Assembly: GCF_019968765.1 (NCBI RefSeq)
Contig: NZ_CP074149.1
Span: forward strand, 4,216,001-4,280,000
DNA from: Enterobacter sp. JBIWA008
GTDB taxonomy: Bacteria; Pseudomonadota; Gammaproteobacteria; Enterobacterales; Enterobacteriaceae
Direction: 5' to 3'
DNA length: 64,000 bases
Made by a program: the position numbers and the translations under genes. The notes below the pieces were generated by a model. It was not told where the DNA came from and ran no database searches. It saw nothing but the letters and a program-made list of their open reading frames with translations. Shown one piece after another: positions 38,488 to 50,482 of the stretch (positions within the stretch are counted from its first letter, which is position 1; each line of letters starts with the position of its first letter).

Positions 38488-39005
38488 GGCTCACCTACTG
38501 AAGTGTGTTTACCGTCCGGCGGGGTTTTCAGCCCGGCCTCAACGAAATCTGCCATTTGCATTAACATCACGCGCAGCGCTTTCGGCATCTGCTCCAGCTC
38601 AATGGCATCCATTAAATTCTTCACGTACAGGCCCAGCTCCGTGTCGCCTTCAATCACCAGACGGCGCTGGAAGAAGAGCGTATCCGGATCCTGCTTACGC
38701 GCGGCGATCATCAGCAGATCGCTGGCGTTGGCGCTAAAGCTCACATCCGCGTCGGCGGTTTCACGTACGATCAGCTGGCCATTCTCAACGGAGGTAAACC
38801 AGCGCAGCCCAATGTCACGCACTTCAATGCTTAACCAGCGGCCTTCCAGGAACTCCAGCTCGCCGTCCTGCAGCGCATGGCGGAACTGCCAGCTCAGGAC
38901 CTGCTCCAGCACCTGGCGTTTTAGCGCGAACGGCGCCAGCTTGACCGGCACGCTCAGCATTGATGGACCAAATTGTACGAGACGTGAACGCAGTTTATCC
39001 AGCAC
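38481..39005 (-). CDS. ubiT: UbiT (YhbT), SCP2-domain anaerobic ubiquinone factor
   Basis: A 174-residue protein made almost wholly of a sterol-carrier-protein-2 domain (about residues 40-145, with FTSVENGQLIVRETADADVSFSANASDLLMIA). In E. coli UbiT (YhbT) binds isoprenoid quinone precursors and is required for oxygen-independent ubiquinone synthesis, together with the divergently transcribed ubiU and ubiV. The SCP2 fold in UbiT corresponds to that of UbiJ in the aerobic pathway. Confidence 0.93.
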   Translation of the reverse strand: MLDKLRSRLVQFGPSMLSVPVKLAPFALKRQVLEQVLSWQFRHALQDGELEFLEGRWLSIEVRDIGLRWFTSVENGQLIVRETADADVSFSANASDLLMIAARKQDPDTLFFQRRLVIEGDTELGLYVKNLMDAIELEQMPKALRVMLMQMADFVEAGLKTPPDGKHTSVGEPC

Positions 39006-39216
39006 GAGCTTTACTCCCTGATATCTATAGTCCTGCTATTTTGCCATATCCGAAGCGCAACATAGCGGCGTAAATCAACAAACCGTCGTCCGCCGCACCT
39101 CATTATTGGTGCCATCAATACGCCATTAGCTGCCTTAAATCAAAAATTGTCGCGTATGGGTTAATTAAAATCCCAGCTCGTTAACAATTTTGCGATCGAC
39201 TACATCAGGATAAATT
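39006..39216. promoter_or_regulatory. Divergent ubiT / ubiUV promoter region
   Basis: A 211-base gap with no gene. In E. coli this region is activated by FNR under anaerobiosis. I looked for TTGAT-N4-ATCAA and found only isolated ATCAA half-sites (for example near 39140), so I do not mark a specific FNR box. CATCAGGATAAATT precedes the ubiU ATG. Confidence 0.5.
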
Positions 39217-40212
39217 ATGGAGCTGCTCTGCCCAGCCGGAAACCTTCCGGCGCTTAAGGCGGCCATCGAAAATGGGGCCGATGCGGTCTATATCGGGCTG
39301 AAAGATGACACCAACGCCCGCCATTTTGCTGGCCTTAACTTTACGGAGAAAAAGCTTCAGGAAGCCGTTAACTTCGTTCATCAGCACCGCCGCAAGCTGC
39401 ATATCGCCATCAATACCTTTGCTCATCCTGACGGCTACGCCCGCTGGCAGCGCGCGGTGGACATGGCGGCACAGCTGGGTGCCGATGCGCTGATCCTGGC
39501 CGACCTCGCCATGCTTGAGTATGCGGCAGAACGCTATCCCCATATTGAGCGCCACGTCTCTGTTCAGGCATCAGCCACCAACGAAGAGGCGGTGCGTTTT
39601 TACCATCAACACTTTGACGTTGCCCGCGTGGTGCTGCCGCGCGTGCTCTCTATTCATCAGGTTAAGCAACTCGCGCGCGTCACGCCAGTACCGCTGGAAG
39701 TTTTTGCCTTTGGCAGCCTGTGCATCATGGCCGAAGGCCGTTGCTATCTTTCCTCTTATTTAACCGGTGAATCGCCGAATACCGTCGGGGCCTGCTCCCC
39801 TGCCCGCTTTGTTCGCTGGCAGCAGACCCCTCAGGGGCTGGAGTCTCGCCTGAATGAGGTGCTGATTGACCGCTACCAGGACGGGGAAAACGCCGGTTAT
39901 CCAACCCTGTGTAAAGGCCGCTATCTGGTCGACGGCGAGCGCTATCACGCGCTGGAAGAGCCGACCAGCCTCAACACGCTGGAGCTGCTGCCGGAACTGC
40001 TGGCGGCCAATATTGCCTCGGTGAAAATCGAAGGACGCCAGCGCAGCCCGGCCTATGTGAGCCAGGTCGCGAAAGTATGGCGTCAGGCCATCGACCGCTG
40101 CATGGCGGACCCGCAGAACTACGCCCCACAGCAGGCCTGGATGGAGACGCTCGGATCGATGTCCGAAGGCACGCAAACTACGCTTGGCGCGTATCACCGT
40201 AAATGGCAGTGA
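39217..40212 (+). CDS. ubiU: UbiU, oxygen-independent ubiquinone hydroxylation protein
   Basis: A 331-residue peptidase-U32-family protein. The N-terminus MELLCPAGNLPALKAAIENGADAVYIG is typical. Cysteines for the [4Fe-4S] cluster appear in GSLCIMAEGRCYLSS (about residues 169 and 176), GACSPARF (near 193) and YPTLCKG (near 232), as in E. coli UbiU. With UbiV it hydroxylates ubiquinone precursors without oxygen, using prephenate as oxygen donor. Spacing to ubiV is seven bases. Confidence 0.96.
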   Translation: MELLCPAGNLPALKAAIENGADAVYIGLKDDTNARHFAGLNFTEKKLQEAVNFVHQHRRKLHIAINTFAHPDGYARWQRAVDMAAQLGADALILADLAMLEYAAERYPHIERHVSVQASATNEEAVRFYHQHFDVARVVLPRVLSIHQVKQLARVTPVPLEVFAFGSLCIMAEGRCYLSSYLTGESPNTVGACSPARFVRWQQTPQGLESRLNEVLIDRYQDGENAGYPTLCKGRYLVDGERYHALEEPTSLNTLELLPELLAANIASVKIEGRQRSPAYVSQVAKVWRQAIDRCMADPQNYAPQQAWMETLGSMSEGTQTTLGAYHRKWQ

Positions 40213-40219
40213 GAAAATC

Positions 40220-41098
40220 ATGAAATATTCATTAGGACCGGTGCTCTACTACTGGCCAAAAGAGACGCTGGAAGATTTTTACCAACAGGCGGCGACCAGC
40301 AGCGCCGATGTGATTTACCTCGGCGAAGCGGTGTGCAGCAAGCGCCGCGCCACCAAAGTGGGCGACTGGCTGGAGATGGCAAAAGGCCTGGCCGGCAGCG
40401 GCAAGCAGGTGGTGCTCTCCACGCTCGCGCTGGTGCAGGCGTCTTCCGAACTGGGCGAGCTGAAGCGCTACGTTGAAAACGGCGAGTTCCTGCTGGAAGC
40501 GAGCGATCTGGGCGTGGTGAACATGTGCGCTGAACGCAGGCTGCCGTTTGTTGCGGGTCATGCCCTGAACTGCTACAACGCCGTAACCCTGCGCCTATTG
40601 CTCAAACAGGGGATGACGCGCTGGTGCATGCCGGTGGAACTTTCGCGCGACTGGCTGGCTAACCTGCTTAACCAGTGCGAAGCGCTGGGCATTCGCAATC
40701 AGTTTGAAGTGGAAGTGCTGAGCTACGGTCATCTGCCGCTGGCCTACTCCGCCCGCTGCTTCACCGCACGCTCGGAAGACCGCCCGAAAGACGAGTGCGA
40801 AACCTGCTGCATCAAGTACCCGAACGGACGCAGCATGCTGTCACAGGAGAATCAGCAGGTGTTTGTCCTGAACGGCATTCAGACCATGAGCGGCTATGTC
40901 TATAACCTCGGCAACGAGCTGGCGTCGATGGACGGTCTGGTGGATATGGTTCGGCTGTCGCCGCTGAATACCGGCGTGTTCGCGATGCTTGACGCCTTCC
41001 GCGCCAACGAAAACGGTGCCTCACCGCTGCCGCTGACGGCAAACAGCGACTGCAACGGCTACTGGAGACGGCTCGCCGGGCTGGAGCTGCAGGCGTAA
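40220..41098 (+). CDS. ubiV: UbiV, oxygen-independent ubiquinone hydroxylation protein
   Basis: A 292-residue U32-family partner of UbiU. Cluster cysteines are Cys39 (GEAVCSK), one near residue 180 (ARCFTAR) and the pair region CETCCIK near residues 193-197. The ATG at 40220 follows GTGAGAAAATC and gives the family N-terminus MKYSLGPV; an in-frame codon at 40184 lies in ubiU. It forms a heterodimer with UbiU for anaerobic quinone hydroxylation. Confidence 0.96.
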   Translation: MKYSLGPVLYYWPKETLEDFYQQAATSSADVIYLGEAVCSKRRATKVGDWLEMAKGLAGSGKQVVLSTLALVQASSELGELKRYVENGEFLLEASDLGVVNMCAERRLPFVAGHALNCYNAVTLRLLLKQGMTRWCMPVELSRDWLANLLNQCEALGIRNQFEVEVLSYGHLPLAYSARCFTARSEDRPKDECETCCIKYPNGRSMLSQENQQVFVLNGIQTMSGYVYNLGNELASMDGLVDMVRLSPLNTGVFAMLDAFRANENGASPLPLTANSDCNGYWRRLAGLELQA

Positions 41099-41176
41099 AA
41101 AAGGCTCACTTTGTTAACAACGGTTATCATTTTTTAATGCAGTATTAAAGATTCACCGTCGACAAAGTGAGCTGTT

Positions 41177-42184
41177 ATGACTGACAAAACCATTCCGTTT
41201 TCGGTGCTGGATCTGGCGCCGATCCCACAAGGCTCCTCGGCAAGAGAAGCCTTTTCGCATTCTCTCGCTCTTGCTCAGCTGGCCGAAAAGCGTGGCTATC
41301 ACCGCTACTGGCTGGCCGAGCACCACAATATGGTAGGCATCGCCAGCGCAGCCACCTCGGTACTGATTGGTTATCTGGCGGCAAACACCACCACCCTGCA
41401 CCTGGGCTCCGGTGGCGTAATGCTGCCGAACCACGCCCCGCTGGTGATTGCCGAGCAATTTGGCACGCTGAATACGCTATATCCGGGCCGTATAGATTTA
41501 GGGCTTGGTCGTGCGCCCGGCAGCGACCAGCCAACGATGCGTGCCCTGCGTCGCCATATGAGCGGCGATATAGATAACTTCCCGCGCGACGTGGCCGAGC
41601 TGGTGGACTGGTTCGACGCGCGCGATCCAAATCCGCACGTGCGCCCGGTACCGGGCTACGGTGAGAAGATCCCGGTATGGCTGTTAGGCTCAAGCCTCTA
41701 CAGCGCACAGCTTGCCGCGCAGCTGGGGCTGCCGTTTGCGTTTGCCTCGCACTTTGCGCCGGATATGCTGCATCAGGCGCTGCATCTTTACCGCACGAAC
41801 TTTAAACCGTCCGAGCGTCTTGAGAAACCGTACGCGATGGTGTGTATCAACATCATTGCCGCCGACAGCAATCGCGATGCGGAATTCCTGTTTACCTCCA
41901 TGCAGCAGGCGTTTGTGAAGCTGCGTCGCGGTGAGACAGGCCAGCTTCCACCGCCGGTGGAGAATATGCATCAGCTGTGGTCCGCCTCCGAGCAGTATGG
42001 CGTGCAGCAGGCGCTGAGCATGTCGCTGGTAGGCGATAAGGCAAAAGTGCGTCACGGGCTGGACGCGGTGCTACGCGAAACGCAGGCGGATGAAATTATG
42101 GTTAACGGCCAGATATTCGATCGCCAGGCGCGTTTGCATTCGTTTGATTTGGCCATGCAGGTGAAAGAAGAGCTGGTGGGGTAG
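41177..42184 (+). CDS. yhbW: YhbW, luciferase-like monooxygenase
   Basis: A 335-residue flavin-dependent TIM-barrel protein of the bacterial luciferase/MsnO8-type family. Diagnostic stretches are [14 protein letters not shown] at the start, [23 protein letters not shown] near residue 40, [20 protein letters not shown] near residue 75 and [12 protein letters not shown] near residue 113. The substrate is unknown. It follows ubiV by 78 bases; that gap contains its own probable promoter. Confidence 0.93.
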   Translation: MTDKTIPFSVLDLAPIPQGSSAREAFSHSLALAQLAEKRGYHRYWLAEHHNMVGIASAATSVLIGYLAANTTTLHLGSGGVMLPNHAPLVIAEQFGTLNTLYPGRIDLGLGRAPGSDQPTMRALRRHMSGDIDNFPRDVAELVDWFDARDPNPHVRPVPGYGEKIPVWLLGSSLYSAQLAAQLGLPFAFASHFAPDMLHQALHLYRTNFKPSERLEKPYAMVCINIIAADSNRDAEFLFTSMQQAFVKLRRGETGQLPPPVENMHQLWSASEQYGVQQALSMSLVGDKAKVRHGLDAVLRETQADEIMVNGQIFDRQARLHSFDLAMQVKEELVG

Positions 42185-42188
42185 TTTT

Positions 42189-42221
42189 TTGCCCGGTGGC
42201 GCTTCGCATACCGGGCCTACA
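42189..42221. repeat. REP unit after yhbW
   Basis: GCCCGGTGGCGCTTCGCATACCGGGC is a clear REP palindrome, four bases after the yhbW stop, in the convergent gap with mtr. Confidence 0.8.
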
Positions 42222-42230
42222 CTCTTTCCT

Positions 42231-42263
42231 CCCTCTCCCTGTGGGAGAGGGCCGGGGTGAGGG
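42231..42263. repeat. CCCTCTCCC-type palindrome before mtr end
   Basis: CCCTCTCCC-TGT-GGGAGAGGG with an outer GGGGTGAGGG. It is the fourth copy of the element also seen at 3557, 7443 and 19751. It may act as a terminator for the convergent pair yhbW and mtr. Confidence 0.65.
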
Positions 42264-42279
42264 ATTCAAACCGCACGTT

Positions 42280-43524
42280 TTACTGATACACAGGCAACAG
42301 ATTAAAACTCGACAGCACGTGTACCAGAGCGTTACCAACGCCGAATACCAGAATCAGTGCAATCATCGGTTTGCCGCCCCAGACGCGGAATTTCGGGCTG
42401 CCGAAGCGTTGACGTGATTTGCGCGCCAGCAGCGCCGGCACTATCGCCGCCCAGATGGTTGCCGCCAGCCCTGCATAGCCGATGGCGTACAGGAAGCCGT
42501 TCGGCCACAGCAGGCCGCCCACAATCGGCGGCAGGAAAGTCAGCAGCGCCGTCTTGAAGCGCCCCATCGCAGAATCATCAAAGCCGAACAGATCTGCCAG
42601 GTAGTCAAACAGGCCCAGGGTTACACCCAGGAAAGAGCTCGCCACGGCAAAGTTAGAGAAGATAACCAGCAGCAGATCCAGGCTGCGGCTGTTCAGCACG
42701 CCGCTCAGCGCCTGCACCAGCACGTCAATGTTACCGCCCTTCTGCGCAATGCCGATAAATTCCGGACGCGGGATGTTGCCCATCGTCCCCAGCAGCCAAA
42801 TCACATAAAGCCCCAGCGCCAGCAGCGTGCCATAGACCAGACACTTCACAATGGTGCGCGGATCTTTGCCGTAGTACTTCATGAGGCTCGGCACGTTACC
42901 GTGGTAGCCGAACGACGCCAGACAGAACGGCAGCGTCATCAGCAGGTACGGCGTATAGGAGGTGTTCACCTCGGCGACGTTAAACAGCGTGGCGGGCGTC
43001 ACGTGCCCCAGCAGGCTGCCGAAGGTCAGGAAGAAGGTGATGACCTTAGCGCCTAATACGATCGCCGTCATGCGGCTCACCGCTTTGGTACTCATCCAGA
43101 CGATAAACGCCACAGCCAGCGCAAAACATAGCCCCGCCAGACGCGGCGGAATGTTCAGCGACATCTCCGAGAAGGTGTGATGCAGAATCGAGCCGCTCGC
43201 CGAAATATACGCGTAGGTCAGGATATAGAGCACAAACGCGATGGACAGACCGTTCACCAGGTTCCAGCCTTTGCCCAGCAGATCTTTGGTGATGGTGTCG
43301 AAGCTGGAGCCAATCCGGTAGTTCAGGTTTGCCTCAAGGATCATCAGCCCGGAATGGAGCATGCAGAACCAGGTAAAGACCAGCGCGGCCAGCGACCAGA
43401 AGAACCACGCACCGGACATGACCACAGGCAGGGAAAACATCCCGGCTCCAATGATGGTTCCGCCGATGATCACCACGCCGCCAAGCAGCGAAGGTGACGT
43501 TTGGGTGGTGGTAAGTGTCGCCAT
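42280..43524 (-). CDS. mtr: Mtr, tryptophan-specific permease
   Basis: A 414-residue inner membrane symporter of the HAAAP family with about 11 hydrophobic helices; the [22 protein letters not shown] region near residue 20 is diagnostic. It imports tryptophan (and indole) with protons. The ATG at 43524 has GGAGAAAAGG upstream and gives the E. coli N-terminus [10 protein letters not shown]; the in-frame codon at 43596 lies in the promoter. A TrpR-type operator lies upstream. Confidence 0.96.
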   Translation of the reverse strand: MATLTTTQTSPSLLGGVVIIGGTIIGAGMFSLPVVMSGAWFFWSLAALVFTWFCMLHSGLMILEANLNYRIGSSFDTITKDLLGKGWNLVNGLSIAFVLYILTYAYISASGSILHHTFSEMSLNIPPRLAGLCFALAVAFIVWMSTKAVSRMTAIVLGAKVITFFLTFGSLLGHVTPATLFNVAEVNTSYTPYLLMTLPFCLASFGYHGNVPSLMKYYGKDPRTIVKCLVYGTLLALGLYVIWLLGTMGNIPRPEFIGIAQKGGNIDVLVQALSGVLNSRSLDLLLVIFSNFAVASSFLGVTLGLFDYLADLFGFDDSAMGRFKTALLTFLPPIVGGLLWPNGFLYAIGYAGLAATIWAAIVPALLARKSRQRFGSPKFRVWGGKPMIALILVFGVGNALVHVLSSFNLLPVYQ

Positions 43525-43571
43525 ACAGCCTTTTCTCCAGTCAATCATGCGGTTCTGCATTTTAATGTGAC

Positions 43572-43594
43572 GCACTGTACCAGTACAAGAGTAC
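43572..43594 (-). promoter_or_regulatory. Candidate TrpR operator of mtr
   Basis: On the minus strand GTACTCTTGTACTGGTACAGTGC carries repeated GTAC cores like the TrpR operator (GTACTAGTT-type half-sites). E. coli mtr is repressed by TrpR and activated by TyrR. No clear TyrR box was found. Confidence 0.55.
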
Positions 43595-43602
43595 AAAAGG
43601 AA

Positions 43603-43633
43603 TAAAAAAAGCCCCGATAGCGTGTATCGGGGC
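43603..43633 (-). terminator. Terminator after deaD
   Basis: On the minus strand GCCCCGATA-CACG-CTATCGGGGC forms a stem followed by seven T residues. It lies 34 bases beyond the deaD stop and just before the mtr promoter. Confidence 0.9.
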
Positions 43634-43666
43634 TGTATATTTTACTTTACGTCAGTTGCGTAAGGC

Positions 43667-45553
43667 TTACGCGTCACGGCGACGGCTGGTGCCTTCATCA
43701 CGACGTGGGCCACGGCTTTCGCGACGCTCACCGGAGAAACGACGTGGTTCACCGCGACCTTCGCTGCGGCCGCCTTCACGACGCTCGCCACCGAAACTGC
43801 GACCACCGCCACGACGTTCACCACCGCGGTCAGGACGTGGCTGTGCATCGCCCATCAGCTGCATGTTCATCGGCTTGTTCAGGATGCGGGTGCGCGTAAA
43901 GTGCTGCAGCACTTCGCCCGGCATGCCTTTTGGCAGCTCGATGGTAGAGTGGGATGCGAACAGCTTGATGTTACCGATGTAACGGCTGCTGATGTCGCCT
44001 TCGTTAGCAATCGCGCCAACGATGTGACGAACTTCAACGCCATCATCACGGCCCACTTCAATGCGGTACAGTTCCATATCACCCGCGTCACGACGTTCAC
44101 GACGTGGACGGTCTTCACCACCACGCTCTGGACGGTCACCACGTGGGCCACGGTCATTACGGTCGCCACGACGTTCGAAGCGATCGTCACGGTCACGGAA
44201 TTCACGCTTAGGACGCATAGGCGCATCTGGTGGCACGATCAGGCTACGTTCGCCCTGAGCCATTTTCAGCAGTGCTGCAGCCAGGGTTTCCATGTCCAGC
44301 TCTTCGCCTTCAGCGGTAGGCTGAATCTGCGACAGCAGCGCACGGTACTGATCCAGATCGCTGCTTTCCAGCTGCTGCTGTACTTTCGCGGCGAATTTTT
44401 CCAGGCGGCGTTTGCCCAGCAGATCTGCGTTTGGCAGGTCAGCTTCTGGAATGGTCAGCTTCATGGTGCGTTCGATGTTGCGCAGCAGACGACGCTCGCG
44501 GTTCTCAACGAACAGCAGCGCGCGGCCAGCACGACCCGCACGACCGGTACGACCGATACGGTGAACGTAAGACTCGGAATCCATCGGGATGTCGTAGTTT
44601 ACAACCAGGCTGATACGCTCAACGTCCAGACCACGTGCTGCCACGTCGGTTGCAATCAGGATATCCAGACGACCGTCTTTCAGACGCTCCAGAGTCTGCT
44701 CACGCAGGGCCTGGTTCATGTCGCCGTTCAGCGCTGCGCTGTTGTAGCCGCTACGCTCCAGGGCTTCAGCCACTTCCAGGGTCGCGTTTTTGGTACGAAC
44801 GAAGATAATCGCCGCATCAAAATCTTCCGCTTCCAGGAAACGTACCAGCGCTTCGTTTTTGCGCATGCCGTACACAGACCAGTAGCTCTGACTGATGTCC
44901 GGGCGAGTGGTTACGCTGGACTGAATACGCACTTCCTGAGGATCTTTCATGAAGCGCTTGGTGATACGACGAATCGCTTCTGGCATGGTGGCAGAGAACA
45001 GCGCGGTCTGATGACCGTCCGGGATCTGCGCCATGATGGTTTCGACGTCTTCGATGAAGCCCATACGCAGCATTTCATCTGCTTCATCCAGTACCAGGCC
45101 GCTCAGCTTAGAGAGGTCCAGAGTACCGCGCTTCAGGTGATCCAGCAGACGGCCCGGCGTACCGACAACAATCTGTGGGCCCTGGCGCAGGGCGCGTAAC
45201 TGCACGTCATAACGCTGGCCGCCGTACAGGGCTACCACGTTTACGCCGCGCATATGTTTAGAGAATTCCGTCATTGCTTCTGCAACCTGAACAGCCAGTT
45301 CACGGGTTGGAGCCAGGACGAGGATCTGCGGTGCACGCAGGTCCGGATCAATGTTGTTCAGCAGCGGCAGCGAAAATGCTGCAGTTTTACCGCTACCAGT
45401 CTGGGCCATGCCCAGCACGTCACGACCAGAAAGCAGGTGTGGGATACACTCAGCCTGGATCGGAGATGGTTTTTCGTAACCCAGATCGTTAAGGGCTTCA
45501 AGGATAGGAGCCTTCAGGCCCAGATCTGCAAAAGTGGTTTCGAATTCAGCCAT
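43667..45553 (-). CDS. deaD: DeaD (CsdA), cold-shock DEAD-box RNA helicase
   Basis: A 628-residue helicase. Motifs in order are the Q motif ([11 protein letters not shown]), Walker A AQTGSGKT (near residue 49), DEAD (near residue 156), SAT (near residue 188) and [11 protein letters not shown] (near residue 330). An RNA-binding domain (about residues 485-560) is followed by an Arg/Gly-rich tail made of GERR-type repeats. It assists 50S assembly and RNA decay in the cold. The ATG at 45553 gives MAEFETT and overlaps the end of yrbN. Confidence 0.97.
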   Translation of the reverse strand: MAEFETTFADLGLKAPILEALNDLGYEKPSPIQAECIPHLLSGRDVLGMAQTGSGKTAAFSLPLLNNIDPDLRAPQILVLAPTRELAVQVAEAMTEFSKHMRGVNVVALYGGQRYDVQLRALRQGPQIVVGTPGRLLDHLKRGTLDLSKLSGLVLDEADEMLRMGFIEDVETIMAQIPDGHQTALFSATMPEAIRRITKRFMKDPQEVRIQSSVTTRPDISQSYWSVYGMRKNEALVRFLEAEDFDAAIIFVRTKNATLEVAEALERSGYNSAALNGDMNQALREQTLERLKDGRLDILIATDVAARGLDVERISLVVNYDIPMDSESYVHRIGRTGRAGRAGRALLFVENRERRLLRNIERTMKLTIPEADLPNADLLGKRRLEKFAAKVQQQLESSDLDQYRALLSQIQPTAEGEELDMETLAAALLKMAQGERSLIVPPDAPMRPKREFRDRDDRFERRGDRNDRGPRGDRPERGGEDRPRRERRDAGDMELYRIEVGRDDGVEVRHIVGAIANEGDISSRYIGNIKLFASHSTIELPKGMPGEVLQHFTRTRILNKPMNMQLMGDAQPRPDRGGERRGGGRSFGGERREGGRSEGRGEPRRFSGERRESRGPRRDEGTSRRRDA

Positions 45554-45626
45554 GTAGTACAAGTGCCTCGATATTAATGGCGGCCAGTCTACTTAGCTCA
45601 TCGTGAAAATGATTAGCAATTTTCAT
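45546..45626 (-). CDS. yrbN: YrbN, 26-residue small protein
   Basis: A short open frame of 26 codons begins at the ATG at 45626 ([11 protein letters not shown]...) and ends with LHG and TGA. Its last codons overlap the first bases of deaD in an ATGGCTGA arrangement, which suggests translational coupling. E. coli has a small protein of the same length, YrbN, exactly between nlpI and deaD. No strong Shine-Dalgarno is visible. Assignment rests on position, length and the deaD overlap. Confidence 0.75.
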   Translation of the reverse strand: MKIANHFHDELSRLAAINIEALVLHG

Positions 45627-45733
45627 TGAAAAGTGTGAACCGGCTCAAAGTAGGTGTATTGACGAACAACAACGCCCTCACCAGTCAAGGTGATGGCAAT
45701 CAAAAGATTACGGGCTGATGTTTATGTCGTCAG

Positions 45734-46618
45734 CTATTGCTGGTCCGATTCTGCCAGGTCGTCTTGCTCCTGGCCCAAGAGCGATAATTCCAACAATGCA
45801 TAACGGTGCTCAACGAAGTTGTGTACGTTGTTAGCAACCGCTAATTTGAACAGTGCCGTAGCGCTGTCCATATCCCCCAGACTTAGGTAGTACTTACCTA
45901 AATAGAAGTTGGTTTCACTGAGATGCTCAGCGAGCGAGGTGTTATCCGTTGCGTCCGCCTTGAGGCGTTCCATCAGCGTTGCTTCGCTAATGTTGCCCAG
46001 GTAGAACTCGACAATGTTCCATCCCCACTGTTCCTTGTCCGATTTATCGAAACGCTGTTTCAGCGCCTCTTTTGCCTGCTTCTCATCGAGCTTCCGCTCA
46101 ACGATGTAAAGCCACAGGCTACGGAAAGGATCATTAGGATCGTCTTGATAAAACGCCAGCAGATCATCTTGCGCTAACTTATCACGACCGCCGTAATACA
46201 ATGCGATACCGCGATTCAAGTGCGCGTAGTTGTAAGTTGGATCAAGCTCAAGTACAGAATCAAACGCTTCATAGGCAGCATCAAAATTGCCTGCCTGCGT
46301 TAAATAAATGCCTAAGTAATTGAATACTTCAGGCATATCAGGTCGGATAGCCAGCGCTTGTGAAAAATCATTTCGCGCCAATGCCCTCAGACCGAGACTA
46401 TCATACAACACTCCGCGCTCATATAAAAGCTGCGCGCGTTCTTCATCGGTTAAAGCCCGACTGGCAAGTATTTGTTCCATGCGTGCCAGAATCACTTCCT
46501 GCTGCAAAGTCGGTTGCAATGGCACTGCGAGGACTTCGCTCTTACGCCAGGCAGAGTTGCTGCATCCTGCCAGCGTTAAAGCTGTCGCAACGAAACACCA
46601 GCGCAAAAAAGGCTTCAT
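45734..46618 (-). CDS. nlpI: NlpI, TPR lipoprotein
   Basis: A 294-residue outer-membrane lipoprotein with lipobox LTLAGC (Cys19). Several tetratricopeptide repeats follow, clearest at about residues 62-160 ([28 protein letters not shown], then [11 protein letters not shown]). It is an adaptor that recruits the protease Prc to the endopeptidase MepS and scaffolds peptidoglycan hydrolases. The ATG at 46618 is chosen over 46675 because it gives the known signal peptide MKPFLRW. Confidence 0.96.
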   Translation of the reverse strand: MKPFLRWCFVATALTLAGCSNSAWRKSEVLAVPLQPTLQQEVILARMEQILASRALTDEERAQLLYERGVLYDSLGLRALARNDFSQALAIRPDMPEVFNYLGIYLTQAGNFDAAYEAFDSVLELDPTYNYAHLNRGIALYYGGRDKLAQDDLLAFYQDDPNDPFRSLWLYIVERKLDEKQAKEALKQRFDKSDKEQWGWNIVEFYLGNISEATLMERLKADATDNTSLAEHLSETNFYLGKYYLSLGDMDSATALFKLAVANNVHNFVEHRYALLELSLLGQEQDDLAESDQQ

Positions 46619-46726
46619 TTCCCACTCCCGAAGACAACTATTGGATGAACGTCCTGTCCCCCGGCGGCTTAACAAGGCGTCCTGCCTGATAATAGGCCCT
46701 CCGCAAAGCGGAGGGCAAATGGCAAC

Positions 46727-48865
46727 TTACTCGCCTTGCTGTTCTGCTGCCTGTGCTTCTGGCGCAGCGGCTGGCTGAGACTGCTCGGTTGCTTCTTTAA
46801 TGCTCAGACGGATACGGCCCTGGCGATCAACTTCCAGAACTTTCACCGGTACTTCCTGACCCATCTGCAGGTAATCGGTCACTTTCTCAACGCGCTTGTC
46901 AGCGATCTGAGAGATGTGAACCAGACCTTCTTTACCGCCACCGATGGCAACGAACGCGCCAAAGTCAACGATACGGGTCACTTTCCCTGCGTAGACGCGG
47001 CCCACTTCGATCTCTGCAGTGATTTCTTCGATGCGACGGATCGCGAATTTCGCTTTCTCGCCGTCGGTTGCTGCGATCTTCACAGTACCGTCATCTTCGA
47101 TTTCGATCGTGGTGCCAGTCTCTTCGGTCAGAGCACGGATAACAGAACCGCCTTTACCGATAACATCTTTGATCTTGTCTGGATTGATCTTGATGGTGTG
47201 GATACGTGGAGCGAACTGAGAAATGTCGCCACGCGGCGCGTTAATCGCCTGTTCCATCACGCCCAGGATGTGCAGACGCGCACCTTTAGCCTGGTTCAGA
47301 GCAACCTGCATGATCTCTTTGGTGATACCTTCAATTTTGATATCCATCTGCAGCGCAGAGATACCTTCGCGGGAACCCGCTACTTTGAAGTCCATATCAC
47401 CCAGGTGGTCTTCGTCACCCAGAATGTCAGACAGAACAACGAAGTTGTCACCTTCTTTCACCAGGCCCATTGCGATACCCGCAACGGCGGCTTTGATTGG
47501 CACGCCTGCATCCATCAGCGCCAGAGAGGCACCACACACGGAAGCCATAGAAGAGGAACCGTTGGATTCGGTGATTTCAGACACCACACGTACGGTGTAC
47601 GGGAATTTGTCTGCTTCTGGCATGACTGCCAGTACGCCGCGCTTCGCCAGACGACCGTGACCAATTTCACGACGCTTCGGCGAGCCAACCATACCGGTTT
47701 CGCCTACGGAGTACGGAGGGAAGTTATAGTGGAACAGGAAGCTGTCAGTACGCTCGCCCATCAGTTCGTCGATGATCTGTGCGTCACGTGCAGTACCCAG
47801 GGTCGCGGTAACCAGCGCCTGCGTTTCGCCACGGGTGAACAGCGCGGAGCCGTGAGTACGTGGCAGAACGCCAGTACGCACATCCAGACCACGGATCATG
47901 TCTTTTTCGCGGCCATCGATACGCGGCTCACCTGCGAGTACGCGGCTACGAACAACGTTTTTCTCGATTGCGTGCAGGATGTCGCTCAGTTCGTTAGCGT
48001 CCAGCGTTTCGTCTTCAGCAACCAGGGTCGCGATAGTTTCAGACTTGATCACGTCAACCTGAGCGTAACGCTCCTGTTTGTCAGTAATGCGGTATGCATC
48101 GCTCAGACGAGATTCTGCCAGGGCTGCAACGCGTGCGTTCAGCGCATCGTTTGCCGCTTCTGGCTGCCAGTCCCAACGTGGTTTACCGGCTTCTTTAACC
48201 AGATCGTTGATGTTCTGGATAACGATCTGCTGCTGGTCGTGACCAAATACCACAGCACCCAGCATCTGGTCTTCGCTCAGCAGTTCAGCTTCGGATTCAA
48301 CCATCAGCACAGCGGCTTCAGTACCCGCAACCACCAGGTCCAGCTTACTTTCTTTCAGCTCTTCCTGAGTTGGGTTCAGCACGTACTGGTCGTTGATGTA
48401 ACCAACGCGCGCGGCACCGATTGGGCCATTGAATGGAATACCAGACAGTGACAGGGCAGCGGATGCGCCGATCATGGCAACGATGTCCGGGTTAACCTGT
48501 GGGTTAACGGAAACAACGGTCGCGATAACCTGTACTTCGTTAACGAAGCCTTCAGGGAACAGCGGACGAACCGGGCGGTCAATCAGACGCGCGATCAGGG
48601 TTTCGCCTTCGCTTGGACGGCCTTCACGACGGAAGAAACCACCCGGGATTTTACCGGCAGCGTAGGTACGCTCCTGGTAGTTAACGGTCAGCGGGAAGAA
48701 GTCCTGACCTGGTTTAGCTTTTTTCTGGCCAACAACGGTAACGAATACCGCAGTGTCATCCATGCTTACCATAACGGCAGCAGTAGCCTGACGAGCCATC
48801 ATGCCGGTTTCCAGCGTGACGGTATGTTGACCATACTGGAATTTACGAACGATCGGATTCAGCAA
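46727..48865 (-). CDS. pnp: PNPase, polynucleotide phosphorylase
   Basis: A 712-residue 3'-5' exoribonuclease. It has two RNase PH domains (about 1-230 and 310-550), separated by a helical domain, and then a KH domain (about 553-612, with [19 protein letters not shown]) and an S1 domain (about 622-690). The catalytic region [19 protein letters not shown] lies near residue 485. It degrades mRNA by phosphorolysis and joins RNase E, RhlB and enolase in the degradosome. The C-terminal tail is Ala/Gln-rich. Its leader folds into the RNase III-type hairpins upstream. Confidence 0.97.
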   Translation of the reverse strand: MLNPIVRKFQYGQHTVTLETGMMARQATAAVMVSMDDTAVFVTVVGQKKAKPGQDFFPLTVNYQERTYAAGKIPGGFFRREGRPSEGETLIARLIDRPVRPLFPEGFVNEVQVIATVVSVNPQVNPDIVAMIGASAALSLSGIPFNGPIGAARVGYINDQYVLNPTQEELKESKLDLVVAGTEAAVLMVESEAELLSEDQMLGAVVFGHDQQQIVIQNINDLVKEAGKPRWDWQPEAANDALNARVAALAESRLSDAYRITDKQERYAQVDVIKSETIATLVAEDETLDANELSDILHAIEKNVVRSRVLAGEPRIDGREKDMIRGLDVRTGVLPRTHGSALFTRGETQALVTATLGTARDAQIIDELMGERTDSFLFHYNFPPYSVGETGMVGSPKRREIGHGRLAKRGVLAVMPEADKFPYTVRVVSEITESNGSSSMASVCGASLALMDAGVPIKAAVAGIAMGLVKEGDNFVVLSDILGDEDHLGDMDFKVAGSREGISALQMDIKIEGITKEIMQVALNQAKGARLHILGVMEQAINAPRGDISQFAPRIHTIKINPDKIKDVIGKGGSVIRALTEETGTTIEIEDDGTVKIAATDGEKAKFAIRRIEEITAEIEVGRVYAGKVTRIVDFGAFVAIGGGKEGLVHISQIADKRVEKVTDYLQMGQEVPVKVLEVDRQGRIRLSIKEATEQSQPAAAPEAQAAEQQGE

Positions 48866-48890
48866 AGTTCTGTCCTTTCTTAAATGTTTG

Positions 48891-49017
48891 ACAGCACACC
48901 ACCGGTGTGCTGTCGATTTAACCCGACCTTCTTCGCATCCTCGCGACTAATGACAACCAACACCCCCATGGGTGAAGCCTCTCATTAGCCGCGCGAACCT
49001 CTGCAATGAAGATCATT
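48891..49017 (-). promoter_or_regulatory. pnp leader stem-loops (RNase III/PNPase autoregulation)
   Basis: The rpsO-pnp gap holds a perfect 10-bp hairpin (ACAGCACACC / GGTGTGCTGT, three-base loop) at 48891-48913. A longer imperfect stem at about 48929-49015 has arms TCTTCGCAT...CGCGACTAATGA and TCATTAGCCGCGCG...ATGAAGA. In E. coli RNase III cuts the equivalent duplex, and PNPase then represses its own mRNA. The opposite strand of the E. coli region encodes the small RNA SraG; I cannot tell whether it exists here. Confidence 0.65.
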
Positions 49018-49064
49018 TATAGCAACAATACAATAGTTTCCAGTGAATTGCTGCCGTCTGGTTG

Positions 49065-49091
49065 AAAAAAGGGGCCATCAGGCCCCCTTTT
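49065..49091 (-). terminator. Terminator after rpsO
   Basis: On the minus strand GGGGGCC-TGAT-GGCCCC forms a stem followed by TTTTTT. It lies 17 bases beyond rpsO. Some transcripts read through into pnp in E. coli. Confidence 0.9.
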
Positions 49092-49107
49092 CTGAAACTC
49101 GCAAGAA

Positions 49108-50481
<1,374 letters not shown>

Positions 50482-50482
<1 letters not shown>

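Noticed and set aside
39006..39216. FNR box in the ubiT/ubiUV gap
   Set aside because: Only ATCAA half-sites were found; none has an acceptable partner half at the right spacing, so no specific site is claimed.
43901..45199. 432-codon open frame on the plus strand opposite deaD
   Set aside because: Shadow of a highly expressed gene; Thr/Phe/Val-rich translation without domain similarity.
46736..48451. 571-codon open frame on the plus strand opposite pnp
   Set aside because: Antisense of a highly conserved gene with strong codon bias; no known domain or ribosome-binding site.
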